A stretch of 26,353 nt of DNA from an uncultured Faecalibacterium sp. GTDB lineage: Bacteria; Bacillota; Clostridia; Oscillospirales; Ruminococcaceae. Below the pieces are notes generated by a model. The model made no database searches. It worked only from the letters and a program-made list of their open reading frames with translations, and was not told the origin of the DNA. The translations under genes and the position numbers were made by a program. This document shows positions 8,486 through 16,368 of this stretch, piece by piece. Position 1 is the stretch's first letter; each line of letters opens with the position of its first letter. The stretch spans positions 1 through 26,353 of the forward strand of contig CAKTCY010000028.1 of NCBI GenBank assembly GCA_934540955.1, written 5' to 3'.

Positions 8486-8860
8486 TCAGTCCCGCACGGC
8501 GATGCACTCGATCTCCAGCTTTGCGCCCTTGGGGATGGCTGCCACCTGCACGCAGCTGCGGGCGGGGAACGGCTCGGCAAAAGCCTTGGCGTACTCTGCG
8601 TTCACTGCGGCAAAGTCGTTGATGTCGGCCAGAAAGATCACCGTCTTGACCACGTTGTTCATGGTCAGACCGGCCTCGGCCAGAATCGCCTTCAGGTTGG
8701 CAAGGCTCTGGGCGGCCTGCTGCTCCACGGTATCAGCCATGGTGCCGGTGGCGGGGTCTACCGGGATCTGCCCGGAAACAAACACCATATTGCCCAGATC
8801 CAGTGCCTGACTGTAAGGGCCGATGGCGGCAGGTGCGTTGGTGGTAGATACAACTTTCAT
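8486..8860 (-). CDS. ridA: RidA family 2-iminobutanoate/2-iminopropanoate deaminase
   Basis: RidA hydrolyses the reactive enamine/imine released by threonine deaminase and similar PLP enzymes, protecting other PLP enzymes from damage. The 124 residues include the family start IGPYSQA (13-19), SGQIP (29-33), the strictly conserved Arg101 that binds the substrate carboxylate, and Glu117. It lies 85 bp downstream of ilvA on the same strand, so the enzyme that makes the toxic intermediate and the one that removes it are paired. AGGAG is ten bases before the ATG. Confidence 0.96.
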   Translation of the reverse strand: MKVVSTTNAPAAIGPYSQALDLGNMVFVSGQIPVDPATGTMADTVEQQAAQSLANLKAILAEAGLTMNNVVKTVIFLADINDFAAVNAEYAKAFAEPFPARSCVQVAAIPKGAKLEIECIAVRD

Positions 8861-8900
8861 AGTATACTTTCTCCTCTATATTACTTTAAGTTTAGAGCAA

Positions 8901-8912
8901 ATTTTCGAAAAT
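8901..8912. promoter_or_regulatory. Perfect palindrome ATTTTCGAAAAT between ilvA and ridA
   Basis: This 12-bp perfect palindrome lies in the AT-rich 85-bp gap. It resembles the CodY box AATTTTCNGAAAATT but lacks the central base, so CodY binding is doubtful. It could be an operator for an internal ridA promoter or chance in AT-rich DNA. No clear -35/-10 pair was found for ridA. Confidence 0.3.
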
Positions 8913-8945
8913 GGTGAACGTGCGATTTAAAATAATTTTCCGCGT

Positions 8946-10151
8946 TTACACTCGCTCGCTGACCAGCTGGAAGCCGGCCTTGGTCAGCTCGGTGCGGATC
9001 TGCTCGATCTGGGCGGCATCGCGGGTCTCCAGCGTCAGCTTGAGGAAGCAGCTGGAGATGGGCATATTGGGGTCGGAGCCGTCATGCTGCACCGACACCA
9101 CGTTGCTGCCGCAGCGGGATACCACCTCGGCCACCTTTTTCAGCTGGCCGGGCTTGTCCTCCAGTGCGATGGTCAGGTTTGCCTTGCGGCCGCTCATCAC
9201 AAGACCGCGGGTGATGACGCGGTTCAGGATGTTCACATCAATGTTGCCGCCGGAGATGACGCAGGCCACCTTTTTGCCCTCCACCGGCAGCTTGTGGAAC
9301 AGCACCGCCGCCACCGGCACAGCGCCTGCACCCTCGGCAACCAGCTTCTGGTTCTCCATCAGGGAGAGGATGGCTGCTGCCGTCTCGTCCTCGGTCACGG
9401 TAACGATATCGTCCACGTACTGCTCGCACAGCTGATAGGTCAGCTCACCCGGGGTCTTGACCTGAATGCCGTCCGCAAAGGTGGAGGCAGCCTTCAGGGT
9501 CTGGTACTTGTGCTCGTGCAGGCTGCGGTACATACTGGGAGCACCCTCGGCCTGTACGCCGTACACCTTGACCTCCGGGCGCAGGGTCTTGATGGCAAAG
9601 GCTATGCCGGAGATCAGTCCGCCGCCGCCCACCGGCACCACCACAGCGTCCACATCCGGCAGCTGGTCGAGGATCTCCAGGCCGATGGTGCCCTGCCCGG
9701 CGATGACCTGCTCGTCATCGTAGGGGTGGATAAAGGTCATGTCGTACTCCTTTTGCAGCTGCACAGCCTTGTCGTGGGCTTCATCGTAGGTGCCGGGCAC
9801 AAGGCAGACCTCCGCGCCCAGATTTTTGGTGTTCTCCACCTTCATCAGGGGTGCACCGTCCGGCATACAGACGATGCTGCGGATGCCGCGCCGGGTAGCG
9901 GCCAGCGCCACGCCCTGCGCATGGTTGCCCGCAGAGCAGGCAATGACGCCCTTGGCGCTCTCCTCCTCGGAAAGCTGGCTGATTTTATAGTAAGCGCCCC
10001 GCACCTTAAAGCTGCCGGTGGCCTGCAGGTTCTCGGTCTTGAGGTACAGCTGGCAGTCCTTGGACAGCTTGGGGGCTTCGATGAGGTCGGTCTTGCTCGC
10101 CACGTCCTTCAGCACAAAGGCGGCGTGGTAGATCTTATCCAGAGTCAGCAT
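8946..10151 (-). CDS. ilvA: Threonine ammonia-lyase (threonine deaminase), single-ACT form
   Basis: This PLP enzyme converts threonine to 2-oxobutyrate and ammonia, the entry to isoleucine synthesis. The 401 residues carry the PLP lysine Lys49 (TGSFKVRGA), SAGNHAQG (73-80), the phosphate-binding GGGG (175-178), and one C-terminal ACT domain (about 326-401). The single short ACT domain places it with the roughly 400-residue TdcB/IlvA type rather than the 500-residue E. coli IlvA with two ACT-like domains, so its feedback behaviour is uncertain. I use the ATG at 10151 because AAGGAAG lies eight bases before it. The upstream in-frame ATG at 10184 is at or before the predicted transcription start. 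Confidence 0.95.
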   Translation of the reverse strand: MLTLDKIYHAAFVLKDVASKTDLIEAPKLSKDCQLYLKTENLQATGSFKVRGAYYKISQLSEEESAKGVIACSAGNHAQGVALAATRRGIRSIVCMPDGAPLMKVENTKNLGAEVCLVPGTYDEAHDKAVQLQKEYDMTFIHPYDDEQVIAGQGTIGLEILDQLPDVDAVVVPVGGGGLISGIAFAIKTLRPEVKVYGVQAEGAPSMYRSLHEHKYQTLKAASTFADGIQVKTPGELTYQLCEQYVDDIVTVTEDETAAAILSLMENQKLVAEGAGAVPVAAVLFHKLPVEGKKVACVISGGNIDVNILNRVITRGLVMSGRKANLTIALEDKPGQLKKVAEVVSRCGSNVVSVQHDGSDPNMPISSCFLKLTLETRDAAQIEQIRTELTKAGFQLVSERV

Positions 10152-10186
10152 GACAGATACTTCCTTTATTTTTCGTGATGCCATCC

Positions 10187-10215
10187 AGTATAAGTTACAA
10201 AAATTGTTTTGTCAA
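10187..10215 (-). promoter_or_regulatory. Promoter of ilvA-ridA
   Basis: Minus strand TTGACA (10215-10210), 17-base spacer, TATACT (10192-10187), giving a leader of only about 30 nt. There is no room for a T-box, so ilvA is not controlled the same way as ilvBNCD. Confidence 0.88.
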
Positions 10216-10242
10216 ATGAATTTCGTTCACGATAAAAGGCGC

Positions 10243-10288
10243 AAAAAAAAGAAAGGCAGTGGTAAAGCGCCACCGCCTTTCTCTTTTT
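10243..10288. terminator. Terminator of the xpaC-telA-lemA-TPM operon
   Basis: The arms GAAAGGCAGTGG (10251-10262) and CCACCGCCTTTC (10270-10281) pair with one mismatch. On the minus strand an eight-T run follows. A shorter T-run on the plus side could also stop plus-strand transcription. Confidence 0.85.
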
Positions 10289-10295
10289 ATTCTCA

Positions 10296-11273
10296 TTACC
10301 GCCCACGGCCACCGCCGCCGCCATGGAAGCTGCCGCCGCCCATGCCCCCGAAGGAGCCTCCGCCGCCAAAGCTGCCGCCGCCGAAACCGCCGCGCCCGGC
10401 ACCGCCCCCGAAGGAGCCGCCGCCCATGCCGCCAAAGCCGCCGCCGCGCGGAGGCCGGGGGCCGCGGGAGCCGCCGTAGTAGCCGCCCGGCGGGGGCGGC
10501 GGGTCATGCGGACCGCGCGGGCCGCGGGGGCCCCACCGTCTGCGGGGAGGACGGGGCCCGCCGAAGCACCACAGCCAGCCGCAGGGGCTGGCAAAAACAT
10601 AGGCCACCGACCGGATGATGACGATGAGCAGCACAACGCTGACCACAAGGGTCAGGATGTCGGTCACGGCGCTGCCGCCGCTGCTCTGGCTGCTCTGATG
10701 CCCGGACTGTACGGTGCTGCCGTTACCGGCACTGCCGGAAAGGCTGACCCCGTAGATGTCCGCGATGGTGTTTGCCACATTCCGGGCACAGGTGGTCACT
10801 GCGCCGTCATAATCCTTTGCGGCAAACTGATCTTCCATAGTCTGGGCAATGGCGCTGGCCTGCTTTTCTAGGGTAGTGTTGCGGAAGCCGTCACCTGTGG
10901 CAATATAGTAATCGCCGTCGGCGTACTGCTGGGTCTCCATTACCAACAGGATCAGCACACCATTTTTGCCGGTAGAAGAACCAATGCCCCAGGCATTGGC
11001 CGCCTGCACAGCGTAATCCTCTGTGGAATCATTGTCCGTGTATTCTACTGTCAGTACACCGATCTGTGCGCCGCTGCAGCTGGATTCCAGCTGGGCGTTC
11101 AGCTCGGTGATGGTCTGCACGGTGCTGCTGCTCAGCACACCGGCATCGTCCACCACGCACTCATCCTTGGGCAGGCTGGGCAGCTGGGCGGCAAAGGCCG
11201 CCGGGCACAGCACCGCCGCGCTGACCACCACGGCCAGCACCAGTGCGCTGATGCGTTTTGCAAAGTTTTTCAT
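10296..11273 (-). CDS. TPM-domain (DUF477) membrane-anchored protein with glycine-rich tail
   Basis: The 325-residue protein has a signal peptide (1-29, cleavage near AFA-AQ) and an exported TPM/DUF477 domain (about 34-180, containing VVDDAGVLSSS, GIGVLTVEYT-like strands and the GDGFRN stretch). A Ser/Gly linker follows, then one transmembrane segment (203-225). The C-terminal 95 residues are Arg/Pro-rich then almost pure Gly-Phe-Ser repeats. This matches the YgcG/TPM family, which is placed at the cell envelope and often sits beside lemA. In plant and cyanobacterial relatives the domain assists photosystem II repair, but the bacterial role is not settled. Its ATG overlaps the lemA stop (ATGA), so translation is probably coupled. 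Confidence 0.85.
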   Translation of the reverse strand: MKNFAKRISALVLAVVVSAAVLCPAAFAAQLPSLPKDECVVDDAGVLSSSTVQTITELNAQLESSCSGAQIGVLTVEYTDNDSTEDYAVQAANAWGIGSSTGKNGVLILLVMETQQYADGDYYIATGDGFRNTTLEKQASAIAQTMEDQFAAKDYDGAVTTCARNVANTIADIYGVSLSGSAGNGSTVQSGHQSSQSSGGSAVTDILTLVVSVVLLIVIIRSVAYVFASPCGWLWCFGGPRPPRRRWGPRGPRGPHDPPPPPGGYYGGSRGPRPPRGGGFGGMGGGSFGGGAGRGGFGGGSFGGGGSFGGMGGGSFHGGGGGRGR

Positions 11274-11992
11274 GCGAAGGGCTCAACCTCCTTCACGCCG
11301 GCTACAGCCCCCAGCACACTGGCCGGGAAGCCGCCGACATCCTTCTGATATTCATACACCGCCGTATTATACTGCAAGGTGCCGATGATGGTTGCTGCGC
11401 TGTTGAACTGGCCGTACTGTCCCTGCACTGCGCCCATCTTCATGGGGTCATCGGCCTGCTCCTGCAGCTTTGCATACAGCTGGTCGATGGCCGCCCCAAG
11501 GGTCTGATCGTCCTCATAGAGGGCGTGCAGCCGGGTCTTGCCCGCCTTTACACCGTCCAGATCATTGCTGAATACCGTCAGGGCATCCTGTGCAGCCAGC
11601 ACCTCGGCGCTATCTGCGCCCAGGGTGTTGGATGCAGTGGTGATGATGTTGGCCGCCGTATTCTCCCGGGTGGTCAGCTCCTCGCTCAGGTTATAGCCGT
11701 TGTCGGCGGCGACCCCTGCGGTGAACCACTGGCAGGCGGTGTTGTACTTGCCCCGCAGCTTGGCGCTGCCAAAGCCGAAAAAGGCAGCCAGCATCACCAC
11801 CACGCTCAAGGCCAGCGCCGCCGCCCGGGTGGAAAGCGCTGCGGGCAGCTTTGCCTCCAGTGCAGCCAGCCTCTGCTGGCGGGGGGTCAGTGTTACGGTC
11901 TGCTCCGGCTTTGCCTTTTCGCGGTAGCTGCCCGCGTCAAAGCCGCCGGGAGCGGCTTGTTTATTGTTCTGAGAAAAATCAGCGTTTGCCAT
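11270..11992 (-). CDS. LemA-family-like membrane protein
   Basis: This 240-residue protein has a 55-residue polar N-terminal region, one transmembrane segment (about 56-75), and a helical domain. The C-terminal part carries the LemA-like signature YNTAVYEYQKDVGGFPASVL (near 203-222). Standard LemA proteins start with the membrane helix; here a cytoplasmic N-terminal extension precedes it. LemA genes commonly neighbour TPM-domain genes, as here. The ATG lies one base after the telA stop and its ribosome site (GGAG) is inside the end of telA, so the genes are translated together. The molecular role of the LemA family is unknown. Confidence 0.75.
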   Translation of the reverse strand: MANADFSQNNKQAAPGGFDAGSYREKAKPEQTVTLTPRQQRLAALEAKLPAALSTRAAALALSVVVMLAAFFGFGSAKLRGKYNTACQWFTAGVAADNGYNLSEELTTRENTAANIITTASNTLGADSAEVLAAQDALTVFSNDLDGVKAGKTRLHALYEDDQTLGAAIDQLYAKLQEQADDPMKMGAVQGQYGQFNSAATIIGTLQYNTAVYEYQKDVGGFPASVLGAVAGVKEVEPFA

Positions 11993-11993
11993 T

Positions 11994-13145
11994 TCAGCTC
12001 CGGATCTCCATCATTTTGGTTTTCAACTCGTCCTCGATGCGGGTCAGCTCCTGCTCGGCGGCGGCGCGCTTTGCGCGGCCCTCGCTCTGGATCTTGTTCA
12101 GCTCGTCCAGCGTCTCGATCAGGCTCTTGTTGGTCTGCTGCAGGGTCTCGATATCCACGATGCCGCGCTGGCTCTCCTTGGCGGTCTCGATGGTGCCCAG
12201 CTTCAGCGCCTCGGCGTTCTTCTTCAGCAGGTCGTTGGTCATGTTGGTCACGGCGCGCTCAGCCTGCATGGCCTGCTGGCTGTGTGCCAGACCCAGTGCC
12301 AGCACCATCTGGTTCTTCCACAGCGGGATGGTGTTCACGATGGTGGACTGGATCTTCTCTGCCATCATGGTGTTGTTGTTCTGCAGCAGACGGATCTGGG
12401 GGCCCATCTGCAAACTGATGTTGCGGGTCAGCTCCAGATCATACAGCTTCTTTTCAAAGCGCTCGCACTGGTCGGCAAGGTCGCGGGCGGCCTGTGCGTC
12501 CTCCGGCAGACCGGAGGCCTTGGCCTTATCCATGGCCTGCTGCAATTCATTGGCACGCACATCGGCCAGCTTTTTCTTGCCGGCAAGGATATACATACTC
12601 AGCTCCTTGAAGTAGGCCATGTTCAACTCGTACATCTTGTCCAGCATGGCGATATCCTTGAGCAGCTGCACCTGATGTGCCTCCAGCATGGACTGGATCT
12701 TTTCCACGTTGGTCTCGGTCTTGTCGTACTTGGTCTTGAGGGCGTCCAGCTGGCTAGTCTTTTTCTTGAAGAAGCCTATGATGCCCTTCTGCTGCTCCTC
12801 GTTGGCATCAAAGCTCTTCAGCTCGCCGATGAGGTCGGTGATCATATCGCCCACCTCGCCCAGATCCTTGGTGGACACCTTGGAGAGGGCAGCCTCGGAG
12901 AAATCGCCGATCTTCTTCTGGCAGGCAGAGCCGTACTGCAGCACCTGCTGGCTGTTAGTGATGTCGATCTTCTGGGCAAACTGATCCACCATGGCCTGCT
13001 CCTCGGGGGTCAGGTTCACCTGTGCCTCCGGGGCAGGGGTAGCGGCGGGCTTTTCCTCCTGCGGCACAGCGGCGGGGGTGGGGTCCAGCGTCAGGGTGGG
13101 CACTGCGGGGGCATCCAGATCAAAGTTCAGGGTATTGTCAGCCAT
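11994..13145 (-). CDS. TelA-family toxic anion resistance protein
   Basis: This 383-residue, largely helical cytoplasmic protein matches the TelA/KlaA family (PF05816). It has an acidic, Pro/Ala-rich N-terminus (1-45) followed by long predicted coiled coils. Family marks include GIIGFFKKKTSQLDALKTKY (near 120-139), LLKDIAMLDKMYELN and NTIPLWKNQMVLALGL. The family is named for tellurite resistance but is widespread in bacteria with no tellurite exposure; links to envelope stress and cell-wall antibiotics are known for some members. Here it sits between an XpaC-like and a LemA-like gene, the common xpaC-telA pairing of Firmicutes, which argues for a membrane-associated stress function. Confidence 0.9.
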   Translation of the reverse strand: MADNTLNFDLDAPAVPTLTLDPTPAAVPQEEKPAATPAPEAQVNLTPEEQAMVDQFAQKIDITNSQQVLQYGSACQKKIGDFSEAALSKVSTKDLGEVGDMITDLIGELKSFDANEEQQKGIIGFFKKKTSQLDALKTKYDKTETNVEKIQSMLEAHQVQLLKDIAMLDKMYELNMAYFKELSMYILAGKKKLADVRANELQQAMDKAKASGLPEDAQAARDLADQCERFEKKLYDLELTRNISLQMGPQIRLLQNNNTMMAEKIQSTIVNTIPLWKNQMVLALGLAHSQQAMQAERAVTNMTNDLLKKNAEALKLGTIETAKESQRGIVDIETLQQTNKSLIETLDELNKIQSEGRAKRAAAEQELTRIEDELKTKMMEIRS

Positions 13146-13187
13146 AAGTGATTCCTTCCTTTCAAAATCCCAAGGGATATTTCAGAT

Positions 13188-13817
13188 TTACTTACTCAGC
13201 CCCTGCCCCTTCAGCATATTCTGCAAAACGGTCAGGTCTGCGGACAGGTCCATGCTCTCTGCCGCGTACAGGGCATCCAGCTGGTTTTCAAAGGCAGTGG
13301 CAATGGAGGCAGCGTTGTGCTCCACCTCGGCGCGGATGGCGGCGGCATTCTCGCCCCGCACACCCTGTTTTGCAAGCTTTGCGTACTGCTGCAAAACGTT
13401 TACGGCGTCCGGCAGGTAGTAGTTGGCAAACCGGCGTACCTGCTTTGCCTTGGCGGGGTTTGCCTCCACCGCCTCCACAATGGAGCGGCCCGCCTTTTCC
13501 ATGCGGGTCATGGCGGCAGACAGCTGCGGGTCGGGCAACGCCTCGTTCAGCGCGTGCAGGGTGTCCAGCTTTTGCTGGATGTCAGTCAGCATCTGGTCCA
13601 CATCCTCCACACCGGTGTGGAAGGGCACCTCGTGCTCCACCACCCGGGGCGGACAGACCTTCTGTGCCACGCCAAAGGCCACGGCGGCACCGCCCAGCGC
13701 CGCCAGCAGCGCCCATAATTTATACACCGGCAGCACCGCGCACAGCACCACAAACACCAGCGCCATTGCGTAAAAGGGCAGCACGCTGGGCTTTTGGGTG
13801 CGGATGATCTTGCTCAT
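13188..13817 (-). CDS. XpaC-like membrane protein (5-bromo-4-chloroindolyl phosphate hydrolysis family)
   Basis: This 209-residue protein has two closely spaced transmembrane segments (about 12-30 and 33-52), followed by a long helical cytoplasmic domain. The size and layout match the XpaC family that usually precedes telA. The family name reflects an old phosphatase-assay phenotype and no catalytic site is evident, so hydrolase activity should not be assumed. The ATG at 13817 is preferred, with AAGGAG eight bases ahead; an in-frame ATG two codons upstream is only two bases from that site. It is the first gene of the operon, 42 bp before telA. Confidence 0.8.
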   Translation of the reverse strand: MSKIIRTQKPSVLPFYAMALVFVVLCAVLPVYKLWALLAALGGAAVAFGVAQKVCPPRVVEHEVPFHTGVEDVDQMLTDIQQKLDTLHALNEALPDPQLSAAMTRMEKAGRSIVEAVEANPAKAKQVRRFANYYLPDAVNVLQQYAKLAKQGVRGENAAAIRAEVEHNAASIATAFENQLDALYAAESMDLSADLTVLQNMLKGQGLSK

Positions 13818-13861
13818 GGTCATTTCTCCTTGTCCGGGGCAGTGCGCCCCTTATGATATCC

Positions 13862-13889
13862 ATAATACAACGTCCGCAAAAAAACGCAA
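13862..13889 (-). promoter_or_regulatory. Promoter of the xpaC-telA-lemA-TPM operon
   Basis: Minus strand TTGCGT (13889-13884), 16-base spacer, TATTAT (13867-13862). A second TTGCGG nearby would give a poor spacing. The call is moderate because the -35 is weak. Confidence 0.55.
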
Positions 13890-13920
13890 GTATCCCGCAA
13901 AAGAATTTACAGCCTTGTCA

Positions 13921-14409
13921 TCATTTTACGATCCAATCTGCCAGCGCAGCGCCCCAAAGTTCCTCCAGCCGGGCGGGGCTGCAGGCGGCGTTGGCGGGGC
14001 TTGTACTGGGCAGACGGACAGCCGGGATGCCGGTAAGCGGCTGCTGATATTTTGTGTAGATACGGTATGCCGTAGCGCCGTTGCAGAACACCGCCCGGAT
14101 GGGTGCCTTGCGCAGCAGCCCGGCGATATCGTTGGGGACCACATCCCGGATGGAGGCGTCCGATGCGCCGGTGATGGTGCAGCTTTCCAGCGTATCCCAC
14201 AGCGCCAGCCCGTGGCGCAGAAGCAGCTGCTTTTTGGCGGCGATATCCTCCCGCGCGGGCAGCGGCTCCCCGGTCAGCGCCGCCAGCAGCGGCCAGAACC
14301 GGTTTTGCGGGTGGCCGTAGTAAAAGGCCATCTCCCGGCTTTTGGGGCTGGGCCATGTACCTAAAATCAGCGCCCGGCTGCGGTCATCGTATACCGGTGC
14401 AAAGCTCAT
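13921..14409 (-). CDS. DNA glycosylase of the hypoxanthine/deoxyinosine (UDG superfamily 6) type
   Basis: The family removes hypoxanthine, and in some members uracil, from damaged DNA for base-excision repair. The 162 residues show the first motif LGTWPSPKS (16-24) followed by YYGHPQNRFW (30-39), whose Asn36 lies in the catalytic HPxN segment of family 6. They also have GLALWDTLESCTITGASDASI (67-87) and the second motif LPSTSPAN (133-140). Lack of the HxSPLS motif argues against the Ung class. The ATG overlaps the stop of the upstream HAD gene (ATGA) and has no strong ribosome site, so translation likely depends on coupling. Confidence 0.88.
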   Translation of the reverse strand: MSFAPVYDDRSRALILGTWPSPKSREMAFYYGHPQNRFWPLLAALTGEPLPAREDIAAKKQLLLRHGLALWDTLESCTITGASDASIRDVVPNDIAGLLRKAPIRAVFCNGATAYRIYTKYQQPLTGIPAVRLPSTSPANAACSPARLEELWGAALADWIVK

Positions 14410-15299
14410 AAGCTGCCGCCTGCGCTTTCAATATTGCCCCATGCAGAGCCAAGGTCCTTGCCGGAGGGCTCCGCGCGGGGGCCGTCGAACCACAGTTCCT
14501 CGATCAGCGCCGCCACGCCATCCTCCCGCACGTCCCCGATGATCCGGTCGGCAGCGGCCTTGGCGTCCGGGGTGCCGTTTGCCATGCAGGCACTCAGGCC
14601 CGCGACTTTCAGCATCCCCACATCGTTGGCAGAATCACCCACAGCCACGGCATCCGCCAGCGTAAGCCCCATCTGTGCACACAGGTCGGCAAGCCCTACG
14701 CCCTTATCCATGCCGCCGCGCACGATATCGTAGTAGCAGTAGCCGTCCGCGTTCTGCGCGCCCGTCTGCATCCAGTGCAGGCCAAGGTAGCCGTATTTTT
14801 CGTGGAAGCGCTCCACCTCCTGCGGCGGCATGGCGGCAAAGGCGGCGTGGGGCATATCCACCAGATGCCTGTCCTGATCCTCGCCGTCCACGCAGTCCAG
14901 CCCGGGGCTGTTCATCATCTGATAGCCGGTGTGCAGATACTCGTACTCGCAGTAGGCGTAGTAGGCATCCCGGAAGTTGAATTGCAGCGGGTAGTTATAA
15001 TCCTCGCAGAAATCCACCAGCACATACATTTCCTCGCTGGTAAGCGGATGCTCGGCTATTACGTTGCCCTGCCTGTCCACCACGCAGGCACCGTTGCAGG
15101 TGATGGCGTAGTCAAACCGGATGCCGCCCAGCTGGTTTTTGTCCCGGATAGCGGGGTAGGAGCGGCCGGTGCTGAGCACGAACTTGCCCCCGGCGGCCTG
15201 CAGCTTTTTTACCGCTTTTACCACCGCCGGGCGGGGCTTCGCTTCCCCAAAGGGCATCAGCGTGTTGTCGTAATCGCTTGCCAGAATCTTATATTGCAT
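14406..15299 (-). CDS. Cof-type HAD-superfamily phosphatase
   Basis: This 297-residue member of the Cof/YwpJ type IIB HAD hydrolases would dephosphorylate small phosphorylated metabolites in the cytoplasm. Motif I is DYDNTL (Asp9 nucleophile, Asp11 acid/base), motif II is LSTGRSY (near 47), a lysine before GVGLADLC serves as motif III, and motif IV is VGDSANDVGML. The large cap lies between II and III. The substrate cannot be predicted. AGGAG is eight bases before the ATG at 15299; in-frame ATGs upstream lack this. It is co-transcribed with the DNA glycosylase by a four-base overlap, which could suggest handling of damaged nucleotides, but this is speculation. Confidence 0.88.
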   Translation of the reverse strand: MQYKILASDYDNTLMPFGEAKPRPAVVKAVKKLQAAGGKFVLSTGRSYPAIRDKNQLGGIRFDYAITCNGACVVDRQGNVIAEHPLTSEEMYVLVDFCEDYNYPLQFNFRDAYYAYCEYEYLHTGYQMMNSPGLDCVDGEDQDRHLVDMPHAAFAAMPPQEVERFHEKYGYLGLHWMQTGAQNADGYCYYDIVRGGMDKGVGLADLCAQMGLTLADAVAVGDSANDVGMLKVAGLSACMANGTPDAKAAADRIIGDVREDGVAALIEELWFDGPRAEPSGKDLGSAWGNIESAGGSL

Positions 15300-15331
15300 G
15301 GTCATCTCTCCTGTGTGCATCGTTTTCTCCC

Positions 15332-15340
15332 AGTATAACA
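15332..15340 (-). promoter_or_regulatory. Extended -10 promoter of the HAD-glycosylase pair
   Basis: Minus strand TG-T-TATACT (15340-15332) is an extended -10 element. The -35 region is poor, which extended -10 promoters tolerate. It lies about 30 bp before the start codon. Confidence 0.55.
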
Positions 15341-15366
15341 CATTTTAAAGTCCAGCGGGAGAGGGG

Positions 15367-15414
15367 GAAAAGAAAAATGGGACACCGGAGCGCCCTCAGA
15401 CGCTCCGGTGTCCC
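15367..15414 (-). terminator. Terminator of the metal exporter gene
   Basis: The arms GGGACACCGGAGCG (15379-15392) and CGCTCCGGTGTCCC (15401-15414) pair perfectly around an eight-base loop, with ATTTTTCTTTTCC following on the minus strand. The stem is nearly the same as the one at 8419-8468. Confidence 0.85.
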
Positions 15415-15436
15415 GAAATCCAAAATATTTTTATCT

Positions 15437-16324
15437 TCAGGCAAACACCGCCACGACCACCTGCATGGCTACGCCCACAAAGGCACCGGCGGCCCATGTC
15501 AGGCCGGTGATGAAGAGGTTCTGCTTCCACGAGGGGTTGGCACGCCACAGCACAGCCAAGCCCACACCCGCGCCGGTGCACAGCCCCGCCACAAGGCTGG
15601 AAAAGCGCAGCGCACCCTCCACATACAGCTGGGTCAGCAGCACGCTGGCAGCGCAGTTGGGGATCAGCCCCACCAGAGCCGCCACCACCGGCTGGAAGAA
15701 GCCCATGCCGCCCAGCACCTCGGCGAATACGTCCTCGCCCACGCCCTCCACGATCATGCCGAACACCAGACTGAAAACGAAGATGAACACAAAGATCTCC
15801 AGCGTGTGGCGCAGCGCCGCCTGCCAGATGGGCTTTTCGTTGCCCTCGGCATCGCTGTGCTCCTCGTGGCAGTCCACCTCGTCCGCATGGCCGGTGTAGC
15901 CGCCCCGCAGCCCCTTGGGCAGCACGCCCCGCAGCACAAAATCCAGCACAAAGCCCACCACGATGGCGTACAGCACCTTGATGACCATCAGGACAGCCAG
16001 CTTATCCCAGTAAGCGGGCATGGACACCAGCAGCGGGATAGCCTCATCGCTGGTGGCAAGGTACACCGCCATCAGCGTGCCCAGCGTGATGACTCGGGAG
16101 GCGTAGAAGTTAGACGCAATGGCGGAGAAGCCGCACTGCGGCACACAGCCCAGCACCGCGCCCGGCACAGCGCCCCAGCGCCCGCCGCCCGCCAGCAGCG
16201 CCTCGATGCGCTCACCGTGGCGGTGCTCGATATACTCGATCAGCAGATAGGCCAAAAATAGAAAGGGCAGCATCTTGGCGGTATCCACCAGGGTTTCGCC
16301 CAGAACATCCAGAAACAGTTCCAT
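15437..16324 (-). CDS. Predicted heavy-metal exporter (ArsP_2 / putative manganese transporter family)
   Basis: This 295-residue polytopic membrane protein is built as two related halves. The first contains GCVPQCGFSAIASNFYASRV (59-78) and LATSDEAIPLL (89-99); the second has LIPNCAASVLLTQLY (220-234) and AGLCTGAGVGLAVLW (246-260). Between them is a loop rich in His, Cys, Asp and Glu (GHADEVDCHEEHSDAEGNE, 145-163) that looks metal-binding. This pattern fits the PF11449 family annotated as heavy-metal or manganese exporter, whose true substrate is poorly known. The ATG at 16324 has GGAG nine bases before it; an in-frame TTG five codons upstream is less likely. Its promoter carries a TTGCAA cluster, which suggests a metal-sensing repressor. 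Confidence 0.82.
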   Translation of the reverse strand: MELFLDVLGETLVDTAKMLPFLFLAYLLIEYIEHRHGERIEALLAGGGRWGAVPGAVLGCVPQCGFSAIASNFYASRVITLGTLMAVYLATSDEAIPLLVSMPAYWDKLAVLMVIKVLYAIVVGFVLDFVLRGVLPKGLRGGYTGHADEVDCHEEHSDAEGNEKPIWQAALRHTLEIFVFIFVFSLVFGMIVEGVGEDVFAEVLGGMGFFQPVVAALVGLIPNCAASVLLTQLYVEGALRFSSLVAGLCTGAGVGLAVLWRANPSWKQNLFITGLTWAAGAFVGVAMQVVVAVFA

Positions 16325-16368
16325 AAATAATCGCTCCAAGGACCCGCAGGGGGTCGTCTCTCAACAAT

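Noticed and set aside
8861..8945. Separate promoter for ridA
   Set aside because: The best -35/-10 pairs have wrong spacing (about 14) or poor hexamers, so co-transcription with ilvA is the simpler reading.
10150..10479. Proline-rich plus-strand frame with a PPP-repeat tail
   Set aside because: It is the reverse complement of the Gly-rich tail of the TPM protein and of the ilvA promoter region; no ribosome site or family.
10296..10560. DNA tandem repeat in the Gly-rich coding region
   Set aside because: The repetition is explained by the Gly-Gly-Ser-Phe protein tail; units vary and the frame is maintained.
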